A DNA stretch of 42,648 nucleotides from a virus. The position numbers were made by a program, and so were the translations under genes. Position 1 is the stretch's first letter; each line of letters begins with the position of its first letter. Location of the stretch: the IMG/VR virus record IMGVR_UViG_3300008448_000192, positions 1 through 42,648 of that record, one strand, 5' to 3'. This document shows, one piece after another, positions 13,585 through 20,000 of the stretch. The notes beneath the pieces are model-generated. The model was not told where the DNA came from and did no database searches. It was given only the letters and a program-made list of their open reading frames with translations.

Positions 13585-13782
13585 TTAGGTAGTAACTTCA
13601 ACAACAGAGCAATCAATGGCATCAAACCAATCACCATTGATACGACAAACATTCATCTTATGCTTTGCCATACCAATCACATGCTCTCTTTCGCTTTCCC
13701 GTTGCGTCATTGTTTCCACAGTAACAGAAACAGAAACACCACAACAGGTATTACATGCCCAAGTTACCTTGAAGGTACGCAT
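13585..13782 (-). CDS. Hypothetical protein with CxxCC motif, 65 aa
   Basis: Not recognised. ATG 13782 follows AGGAG. It begins MRTFKVTWACNTCCGVSVSV, with a C-x2-C-C pair that might bind metal. A glutamate-rich helix (QRESEREHVIGMA) and a final strand region with two further cysteines follow. It is soluble, and four of its five cysteines could form a small zinc site, but this is only a pattern. Confidence 0.6.
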   Translation of the reverse strand: MRTFKVTWACNTCCGVSVSVTVETMTQRESEREHVIGMAKHKMNVCRINGDWFDAIDCSVVEVTT

Positions 13783-13796
13783 TTATTTCTCCTAGA

Positions 13797-14066
13797 TCAA
13801 GTACCGTACACAGAGACAGTCTGAACCCGTGCCATATAAGTAGCAACAGGTTGAATGTAATCATCCGTAGTAACAATCACTACAAAGTCACTATGCCTTG
13901 CGTGTTCAATGTGAATGTGGAAGTTACCACCATCCGAATAGAAGTCACGCATGAGGATATAACTAATGGCCTCCACAATATCAGTATCATCCTTCTTATT
14001 CTCACCAAGGATGCACAGATTAAAGGGATTCTTACCATTCAAATCAGAGAGAGTAATGACTCGCAT
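13797..14066 (-). CDS. Hypothetical protein, 89 aa
   Basis: Not recognised. ATG 14066 follows AGGAG by 6 nt, and the box lies at the end of the preceding 30-aa membrane gene. The product is alpha/beta (MRVITLSDLNGKNPFNLCIL, then DIVEAISYILMRDFYSDGG and FVVIVTTDDYIQ) with no membrane span. No identifiable motif. Confidence 0.62.
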   Translation of the reverse strand: MRVITLSDLNGKNPFNLCILGENKKDDTDIVEAISYILMRDFYSDGGNFHIHIEHARHSDFVVIVTTDDYIQPVATYMARVQTVSVYGT

Positions 14067-14078
14067 TGTTATCTCCTA

Positions 14079-14171
14079 TTAAAGATTCTTATTCTCTTCA
14101 GCACACCAAAGAAGAACATACACACCAAAGATTCCAAGCAAAGCCACACCAATCAAAAGAAGTGTAGACAT
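14079..14171 (-). CDS. Tiny membrane protein, 30 aa
   Basis: ATG 14171 follows GAAAGG. The whole protein is essentially one transmembrane helix (LLLIGVALLGIFGVYVLLW) with a short charged tail (CAEENKNL). It exactly fills the gap between two early genes, and its stop overlaps the next gene's ribosome-binding region. Small size limits confidence, but start signal, fit and hydrophobicity agree. Confidence 0.5.
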   Translation of the reverse strand: MSTLLLIGVALLGIFGVYVLLWCAEENKNL

Positions 14172-14172
14172 G

Positions 14173-14421
14173 TCAAACCTTTCCCGGCATAGCCGGAGTG
14201 CTCATTCCTTCAAGATCCTTGCGGAGATTCTTGTTCTGTTCCATACAATCTTCTAGATCTTGAGCAAAGTAATTCATTGTCTGAAACATACACTCAAGAA
14301 GTCCGTGCTTATCTTCAGGAAGGGATTCCTTCAAACGAGAGTAGAAGATTTCCTGACAACCAATGATCGACATAACAGTACGATCCTTAAAGTTAGATGA
14401 ATGTCTAATTGCGATTGCCAT
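14173..14421 (-). CDS. Hypothetical protein, 82 aa
   Basis: Not recognised. ATG 14421 follows AAAGG. The sequence is mostly helical, with an interior amphipathic stretch (LLECMFQTMNYFAQDLEDCM) and a basic helix near the end. Its last codons encode a CCGGC/GCCGG hairpin that precedes the next small gene, similar to the CGGCA/TGCCG hairpin at 14735-14745 upstream of the 93-aa gene. Confidence 0.6.
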   Translation of the reverse strand: MAIAIRHSSNFKDRTVMSIIGCQEIFYSRLKESLPEDKHGLLECMFQTMNYFAQDLEDCMEQNKNLRKDLEGMSTPAMPGKV

Positions 14422-14436
14422 TGTATCATACCTTTC

Positions 14437-14718
14437 TTAGTTAGATTGGAGTTTCATAACTGCACCCGAATCACCACGGGTAAGATGGCAAACCTTCACT
14501 TCCCGCTGCCTAACATAGACACCGGAGAGAGAACCACTGGCATAGAAGAACAAAGCATCTTCTCGCCATTCATTGTGCCAACCAACACAATCATCCTCAC
14601 CAAAGAAGTCTTCATTCTTCAGCAAAGAAACAAGATGTGCTGGCGTAAAGGGAACGAAAGAAACACAAAGAACTTTGTAATCTTCCGAACCATCAAGACG
14701 AAACTCAACAAGTTGCAT
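14437..14718 (-). CDS. Hypothetical protein, 93 aa
   Basis: Not recognised. ATG 14718 follows AAAGG directly after a CGGCA-A-TGCCG hairpin. The product is a soluble alpha/beta protein with several aromatic residues (DCVGWHNEWREDALFFYAS) and a basic segment (VRQREVKVCHLTRG). It is the first gene after the 585-bp gene-free stretch and may therefore be led by a long untranslated RNA. Confidence 0.6.
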   Translation of the reverse strand: MQLVEFRLDGSEDYKVLCVSFVPFTPAHLVSLLKNEDFFGEDDCVGWHNEWREDALFFYASGSLSGVYVRQREVKVCHLTRGDSGAVMKLQSN

Positions 14719-14912
14719 TGTCTTATACCTTTCTCGGCATTGCCGGATAGAGCATGTGGTTTATGTCTATAGTTATTCCTTACGGAATAGTTGGAGTCCT
14801 CACACAAGATCCAACATCACAAGGTTTACCACAAACCCTAGTTACTTCCACAAACCCAAGGCACACAAAGAGGGTGCTACTTGTTGCACGGATAGTAACT
14901 ATTCGACTGAAA

Positions 14913-14942
14913 GATATACCATAGGTTTCCCTACGATATACC
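14913..14942 (-). repeat. GAAA-loop hairpin, copy 1
   Basis: The minus strand reads GGTATATCGTAGG-GAAA-CCTATGGTATATC, then TTTC. All 13 positions pair, but three only as G-U, so the stem is continuous in minus-strand RNA and broken in plus-strand RNA. This argues for a function of the transcript. Confidence 0.75.
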
Positions 14943-15032
14943 GCTATGATAACACCGACAGGTTACATAGTTAGCCTGTCTGCAAGTCCTATATAAACCA
15001 TCAACACTAGGGACTAATCGTGTCGTGGGAAA

Positions 15033-15062
15033 GATATACCATAGGTTTCCCTATGATATATC
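15033..15062 (-). repeat. GAAA-loop hairpin, copy 2
   Basis: The minus strand reads GATATATCATAGG-GAAA-CCTATGGTATATC, then TTTCCC. All 13 positions pair, with one G-U. Two G-U pairs of copy 1 are A-U here, so pairing is kept while sequence changes. Confidence 0.75.
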
Positions 15063-15267
15063 AACAGGCTTATGATTCAAATGCTAGTGACTACCTGTGG
15101 CGTATAGCAAGTATGTGCAATGTAACGCCCTGCACACTAGACGGTAGATTCGAGAGTCATTTATTATAGAGTAGGATAAAGCGGTACTTACCATAAGAGA
15201 TGCCTTTAGTGCATGTTATGGCAACACATAGCCATCCTACCCAGATTGTGTAAACTCTCAATCCAAA

Positions 15268-15297
15268 GGTATACCATAGGCTTCCCTAGGGTATACC
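15268..15297 (-). repeat. GAAG-loop hairpin, copy 3
   Basis: The minus strand reads GGTATACCCTAGG-GAAG-CCTATGGTATACC, then TTTGG. Twelve of 13 positions pair (one C-U mismatch). The arm change GATATACC to GGTATACC is matched on the other arm. It lies 7 nt after the stop codon of the 92-aa gene, where a weak terminator or processing site would be expected. Confidence 0.72.
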
Positions 15298-15303
15298 GAA
15301 TAA

Positions 15304-15582
15304 TCAGTACCGACCACGAGCCATGCGATCCAAGTTAGGCATATGCCCATGAGTATCACTATGGCGTTCCTGCCACCTTCCAGACCGTTCTCGCGTAGAC
15401 CATGTAGGAACATAGTCACGCATCCTGCGAACATCCTCAATCGTAGCATGAATACCACGATGTCGGTGAATGAACACCAAAGCATCAGATACTGATACTT
15501 TAGCAAACTTGGCAAGCCTAGGGGCAAGCGTAGCCGCATCGTTCACCGAACGGACATTCGCCAGACAAACCGCTAGATTCAT
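15304..15582 (-). CDS. Early hypothetical protein, 92 aa
   Basis: Not recognised. ATG 15582 lies 7 nt after GGAGG; an in-frame ATG two codons earlier is too close to that box, and the longer frame crosses a long hairpin. The protein is basic and helical (LAVCLANVRSVND, then LAKFAKVSVSDALVFIHRHR), with a very Arg/His-rich tail (STRERSGRWQERHSDTHGHM). It is GC-rich relative to later genes. Its place as second early gene suggests host takeover, but this is only positional. Confidence 0.65.
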   Translation of the reverse strand: MNLAVCLANVRSVNDAATLAPRLAKFAKVSVSDALVFIHRHRGIHATIEDVRRMRDYVPTWSTRERSGRWQERHSDTHGHMPNLDRMARGRY

Positions 15583-15597
15583 AGCCATACCTCCGTT

Positions 15598-15648
15598 GGG
15601 TATTCCATCGGATACCCTAGACCATCTAGGGTACCCGAAGGAATACCC
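15598..15648 (-). other. Long intergenic hairpin before the 92-aa gene (possible RNase III site)
   Basis: Two 24-nt arms (15598-15621 and 15625-15648) flank a 3-nt loop. In minus-strand RNA 23 positions pair (one as G-U) and one is a U-U mismatch. The GGAGG box of the next gene follows immediately. T7 early transcripts are cut by RNase III at comparable intergenic stems; use here is inferred. Confidence 0.65.
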
Positions 15649-15673
15649 CGCGCCGTAGCACGGGGTAATCCAG

Positions 15674-15988
15674 TTAGCGACCGTCGAGCAAAGCATCCAA
15701 CTTACCCTGCGCCGACCGCTTATTCACGACCTTGCCGATGTACATCGTACCGACAGCCTCCCACATGAGGCGCTTCGTTTCCTTATCCATGTGGGGAACC
15801 GAATCCATGACGATGTAGCAAGCGCACCGAACCTTGTTGCGGTAGTGCTTGTGATCATGGAAACATTCCATGCCGTACTTCACAACATCTGCGAACATAT
15901 CCGGGCGAACTGCGCCGGAATTCCGCGTCTTATCAATGGCTTCCTTCACGGCGCCCCGGAGCATCGTACCATTCGTAGTAGACATCAT
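15674..15988 (-). CDS. First early protein, 104 aa, unknown
   Basis: Not recognised. It starts at ATGATG (15988), 5 nt after GAGG. The sequence is basic and helical (MMSTTNGTMLRGAVKEAIDK, then DVVKYGMECFHDHKHYRNK and LMWEAVGTMYIGKVVNKRS) with two cysteines. As the first gene after the promoter-rich gene-free region it holds the position of T7 0.3, and may counter host defence or take over the host. GC content is high compared with the late genes. No family match. Confidence 0.66.
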   Translation of the reverse strand: MMSTTNGTMLRGAVKEAIDKTRNSGAVRPDMFADVVKYGMECFHDHKHYRNKVRCACYIVMDSVPHMDKETKRLMWEAVGTMYIGKVVNKRSAQGKLDALLDGR

Positions 15989-16024
15989 GTAATCCTCGCT
16001 AGATTGCGTACCGATACCCAACGC

Positions 16025-16078
16025 GGGTATCGGCTAGGATACACTAGGTTATCCCTAGTGTACCCTAGCCGATATCCC
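16025..16078 (-). other. Long hairpin before the 104-aa gene (possible RNase III site)
   Basis: Arms 16025-16048 and 16054-16078 pair over 24 bp in minus-strand RNA with one bulged A and one G-U, closed by a GATAA loop. It lies about 36 nt upstream of the first early gene. Its loop-proximal arms contain CTAGG and CCTAG, as in the other hairpins. Confidence 0.65.
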
Positions 16079-16258
16079 CTACGAAAGAACGCAGGGGATA
16101 CCAGCCACGCGAATCAATCGCGGGATTATCCGGGCGAATATTGAGGAGGCGTGCGCCTTATCGGATGTAGGCTACCCTTGAGGGTACTTTCCCGCCGTCT
16201 CCACGCATGGTGCTACCCATGAACAGAGCGGAACCTAGTCCATTTCCGTGACCCCATA

Positions 16259-16287
16259 CTCATACCTAGGCTAGTGAGCGTTGACAA
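16259..16287 (-). promoter_or_regulatory. Candidate sigma70 early promoter
   Basis: The minus strand has TTGTCA (16287-16282), a 17-nt spacer and TATGAG (16264-16259), that is 5/6 and 4/6 matches to -35 and -10. The -35 is embedded in the palindrome GCGTTG-A-CAACGC (16279-16291), a possible operator. It points at the 104-aa gene about 270 nt downstream. Confidence 0.4.
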
Positions 16288-16315
16288 CGCAGACCTAGGT
16301 ACCCCTTTGGGTACA

Positions 16316-16417
16316 CCGTAGACTCACCGTTATACTCCGGGAGAGTAGCGTCTACGAGACTTTCATACTAGACCGAGTGACAGCCTAGAGCGGATCGGTA
16401 GACTCCGCTATACACCG
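16316..16417 (-). repeat. Direct repeat containing TATARC boxes
   Basis: Two imperfect copies of CGG-W-GTATA-R-CGG...AGTCTAC-S-G lie at 16316-16340 and 16396-16417 on the minus strand. Each carries a TATAAC or TATAGC hexamer that could act as a -10 element, although no good -35 is seen. They may be tandem early promoters or regulator binding sites. Confidence 0.4.
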
Positions 16418-16516
16418 ATGATCGCCAGACCTTACCGCTCTAAATACTGCGGGGAGGCGACCACTACACTACCGAACGCCGGAGCCGGATGGAATGCTAA
16501 AGCATCCCAGGGTTTG

Positions 16517-16600
16517 CGTCCGATAACATCGTGGGGGCGTTCCTAGATTATCGGACGATGCCTACAGAGGTTATCGGACACGGGCTAGCAAGTCCGATAA
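16517..16600. repeat. Four copies of TTATCGGAC in two inverted pairs
   Basis: GTCCGATAA at 16518-16526 and 16592-16600 alternates with TTATCGGAC at 16548-16556 and 16571-16579. The first pair extends to ten bases (CGTCCGATAA/TTATCGGACG); the second can form a stem with a 12-nt loop. A fifth near-copy TTATCGGAT lies near 16158. The pattern is iteron- or operator-like. Confidence 0.6.
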
Positions 16601-16608
16601 CTCTGGCC

Positions 16609-16646
16609 GGGGGTGACGGGGGGCGCGCAAGGGGGGATCAGGGGGG
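16609..16646 (+). other. G-quadruplex-forming motif
   Basis: Four runs of 5, 6, 6 and 6 guanines at 16609-16613, 16618-16623, 16631-16636 and 16641-16646 are separated by loops of 4, 7 and 4 nt. This is a textbook quadruplex pattern on the plus strand, the template strand for the leftward genes. Confidence 0.65.
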
Positions 16647-16823
16647 ATACCCCTTCGCTAATTTTTGACCCCTAAGTCGATTTCTTACGGGAGCTGTGGT
16701 CCCTGCCTTGTTTCTAAGGGGGCTAGGATGCCTCAGGATTGATTATCTGATTGAGGTCCACCCTGCGGTCCCCTTGGGGTCCGGGGCCATCCCTCCGGTC
16801 AACTGGAGGGAAATCGACAAGGG

Positions 16824-16848
16824 ATAAAACCGGGGGGTTAAACCCCGG
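16824..16848 (-). terminator. Intrinsic-terminator-like hairpin
   Basis: The minus strand reads CCGGGG-TTTAACC-CCCCGG followed by TTTTATCC. The short GC-only stem and T-run fit a terminator. It lies between the candidate phage promoter and the early genes, so it could attenuate read-through into the early region. Confidence 0.55.
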
Positions 16849-16900
16849 AGTGCTTGTTCCTATTGGGTTATTATTGTTGTTGTAATTAACAAGGGATATA

Positions 16901-16990
16901 CCTAGGTTAACCTAGGGGTCTTAGCTAAGACTATACACAACAATAATTAAAACTATAGGGGTTAACAGCTAAGGGATAACCTAAGGTTAT
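16901..16990. repeat. Cluster of perfect palindromes
   Basis: CCTAGGTTAACCTAGG at 16901-16916 and GTCTTAGCTAAGAC at 16918-16931 are perfect palindromes. ATAACCT-A-AGGTTAT at 16976-16990 is perfect around a central base. They may be repressor or initiator sites, or form small stems in the transcript. Confidence 0.6.
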
Positions 16991-17003
16991 ACTATGGTAT
17001 ATC

Positions 17004-17032
17004 TTCATTAGCCCCAACTATTCGGAATACAT
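17004..17032 (-). promoter_or_regulatory. Candidate phage RNA polymerase promoter, copy 1
   Basis: The minus strand reads TTCCGAATAGTTGGGGCTAA, just downstream of the late terminator and upstream of the early control region. The core GTTGGGGCTA is identical to copies at 11339-11348 and 3353-3362, and the extended CGAAT-R is shared with the former. The placement fits a promoter; function is inferred. Confidence 0.5.
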
Positions 17033-17040
17033 GTCGATAA

Positions 17041-17077
17041 AACAAATGGGGCTACCTAGGTTTCCCTAGGTAGCCCC
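17041..17077 (-). terminator. Late-operon intrinsic terminator
   Basis: A perfect 13-bp stem, GGGGCTACCTAGG-GAAA-CCTAGGTAGCCCC, is followed by ATTTGTTTTATC on the minus strand. It starts about 7 nt after the stop codon of the giant gene and ends the late virion operon. The GAAA loop and TAGG/CCTA arms match the early hairpin family. Confidence 0.88.
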
Positions 17078-17083
17078 CATAGA

Positions 17084-20000
17084 TTACTCTAACAATTTGC
17101 CTAATTCTTCTGATACACCTCTCTGGTCGTAACCCATAGTCTTTTGTTTACCTAAGGCTTTTTCTGCTTGAGCTGTCTCCATCACATAGTTGCGTGGAGC
17201 TGGCTGATTAACATCCAGAGATATAGGACGGAACATAGTTCCGGCTTTCTTCTGGTATGGGTAAGGTTCTCTTTGAACCATATCCAAGTATTGTTGAATA
17301 GCATTCATTTCCTTAAATACCTGAGCATCTTCCAATACTCGTACTGGAATTGCTACTGGACTACGATTAACTAGGGAGGTAGGGCCAAACAAGTTACTGG
17401 CTTCCTTAACAGCGTTTATTGAAAAGGGATCTTCAATAAGTCGCTGAGCACTTCGGAAGTCAGACTCTAGTGTATTCATTCCTGCTCCAGCACCAGCTGG
17501 TAGGAAAGGTACACCATAGTACTTATAAGTACCACCTGTTAGACCAGCTACAGTGCTTACACCGGATTCAAGGAATCCGTTGTATAGACCAAGGAATGGA
17601 ACTCTGGTTAATCCACGAAGAACATACTGGCTTGGTTGTTTATCAAGTTCTTCCATTATATCTTCTGTTTCACGACCAGCTAACCATTCTTTGAACAAGC
17701 CTACAATTGTATCCATAGCGGCATATAAGAATATACCACCAGCTAAATACTTAAGTGTGCTTCGTCCACCGTAATCAAGAATAACATTGTCCTGATAGGA
17801 CTGTACCCAAGAAGTAAGAGCATACCACATTCTACCTAGGGCTGACTTAGAATCAAGAGAAGTCATCTTGTTAAGTCCACCCAATTCAGATGTAGCTGTC
17901 TTTATAATTAGGTCTTCAACCATGAAGGCATAAGATGAAATAGCTGATTCCATTACATCCATATCAATACCTTCTACTGGGTTGTTTCTAAGATCTTCAT
18001 GGATATCCATTAGATCTAGAATGTTGACTCGGCCATCTCTATGGTTGGCTTTTTCCATTGCCCACTTAAGATGTCGAATCTGTTCTTTAGTTGTCAAGCC
18101 ATACTTTAAGAACAAGGCAGCTTCGTTTGCATCACCAAACTTTGCTGTATGTCTTGCAATACCAGCAAACTCCTTCCACAACTTGGCTTCAGCTTTGGCA
18201 TCAGTAGCCGCAGCTTTCTTTAACTCAGCCAATTGGGAAGCAGTTGTAGTCTCAGTCAAGGCATCAAATAAAGTCTCAACTCTACCCTTGCTAATATCCC
18301 TCCAGATCATTCTCTGGATTCGTTGCTTAGCTAGAGCGCGTGTACCATTTGTAATTGCCTGTAGAGAACCAATACTTTGCATCCATTTACCAGCTTCTTC
18401 CAAAGTTCTGGTTCCTTTTTCCAAAGCACCTACACCATTCTTTACATTGATTATAGTGTCGTTTACACGAGTTCCAAATCTTGAATCAGATTTGAATGCA
18501 CCATATCCAATCTCTCCCATATATCTATTAGCTAGATCTGTACGGAAGCTTTCAAGAATAAAAGTCATGTCACCAATATCAGACTCCAATAGCTTTCGCT
18601 TTGAAGCACGATAATCAGCTAGGACATAACGCATAGCCTTAATAATGTTTTTTGGTATTGTATATAACTCAGGACTTTGCTTAGCCAACTCAGTCATGGT
18701 TTCAGTGAAAGCTGAAATACCATAACCAGCGGAGAACTTAAAGCGGATTGCTGCCAATCCAATTCTAGCTGAGTGTCCTGTCTCTGACTTTAGATATGGC
18801 AAGGTATCAGCATTAAACTGATACTCTTCATACAATCTATTAAGACCTTCTTCCAAACTATTCTTTGCTGTTCGTAGTTCAGCTTCTGACCAGTCCTGAT
18901 CCTTTGACAGATTATCAAAGCTATCATAAGTTTTCTTACGAACATAATTAAATACATCTAGAATAGTAATACCTGTCTTACCTAACATTCGGTCAAGTTC
19001 TCTCTGGAATGCTAGCTCAAAGTATCTACCCTTTAGGAAATAGAAGTAAGCCTCTGCAAGATTAGTTCTAAGGATAGCCTTAGTCTCGGGAGTACTAAAC
19101 ATCTCTTCTGGGGTTAATCCCTTGATTGGTAATATAGTCTTACCTTCTGGATCTAACTTAAAGAAAGGTTGGTTATAAATAGAGTTAAAGTCTTTAGTGC
19201 TGTTATAGGGATAACTCTTAGTTTTAAACTTAAGCATCTCTTCCATCTCAACACGAACTAGATTTCTACCATCTAGTTTCTTTCGCCACTTCTCTATGTA
19301 CATCGCAGTGTCTCCTTGGATAGCTGCTATGTACTTGGTCTTATCATGTGGAGCAAGATCTGTAACTCTTTCTGGAATACGATAAACAGAATATCTGTCA
19401 TCAAATTCCAATACAAAGTATTTCTCTGGATTACTCTTTCTAAGGAGTTTTAGAATATCAGATTTCTTTCCAGAGATTCCAGACTTAGTGATATCGCTCT
19501 CATGTAACTTTTGTAAAGTATCTAAACTAAACATATTAGCTGCTTCTGAATAAGTGATGGTTCTATCAGGAGCAAATATATTTAATGTCTGGTCTTTCTC
19601 GTTGTATTCAACATCGAGCCAGCCCAAGACAATCAATGTATTGATGTCTAGTTTATCGTCCTTTAACTTTCTATTTGTGCGAACTTCTACTAGTTTATCC
19701 AGTAGATTACTACGAGCAGCCCTGTCTCTCATTATAGATTCAAGACCTTCGTGATCAACTTGCGTTGGTGCAAAGACATCAGGAGATATTGGATTACCAT
19801 CTGCATCTACAGTTAACAAACGACCTGTGTTTGTTTCTAGATCCAGAATGTTTTTGTTTGCCAATCTAGCAGCTTTTAATAATAGAGATAGTTGTTTTGT
19901 TATTGGCTCAGCATACAATGCTGGAATACCAAGAGCAACTATATCTGCTTTATTAGGCTGTTTGTTTGTAAACAAAGTTTCATAAGTATATATATCAAGT

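Larger units (their letters stand above)
14719..15303 (-). other. Gene-free early leader/spacer with three related hairpins
   Basis: No frame here has a credible start: the longest minus-strand frame is about 36 codons with no ribosome-binding site. The stretch holds three copies of a GNRA-type hairpin (14913-14942, 15033-15062, 15268-15297). It also has a GACAGG/CCTGTC stem, a TATTCC/GGAATA stem near 14772, and an isolated TATAAT on the minus strand at 15163-15168 without a good -35. It is probably a processed untranslated leader or a cluster of transcription signals. Confidence 0.6.
15989..17083 (-). other. Gene-free regulatory junction between late and early regions
   Basis: About 1.1 kb without a credible gene. 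In transcription order it contains the late terminator, candidate phage promoter copy 1, a cluster of perfect palindromes, a second terminator, a G-rich tract, two inverted pairs of TTATCGGAC, a direct repeat with TATARC elements, a sigma70-like promoter and a long hairpin. I infer an early control region, probably spanning the physical genome ends and possibly an origin. Confidence 0.65.

Noticed and set aside
14765-14790. GGAATAGTTGGAGTCC on the plus strand, similar to the promoter element
   Set aside because: It is in the opposite orientation to all genes and lacks the GGGGCTA part; more likely part of a TATTCC/GGAATA hairpin.
15163-15168. Perfect TATAAT on the minus strand
   Set aside because: No acceptable -35 hexamer at 16-18 nt and no extended -10, so it was not called as a promoter on its own.
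15068-15178. 36-codon minus-strand frame in the gene-free early leader
   Set aside because: No ribosome-binding site precedes its ATG, and it overlaps hairpin and promoter-like signals without neighbouring genes.
17982-18614. 210-codon open frame on the plus strand inside the giant gene
   Set aside because: It is antisense to clear coding sequence, has no ribosome-binding site and no recognisable domain. Several similar plus-strand frames in this gene (for example 20856-21644) reflect its codon composition.
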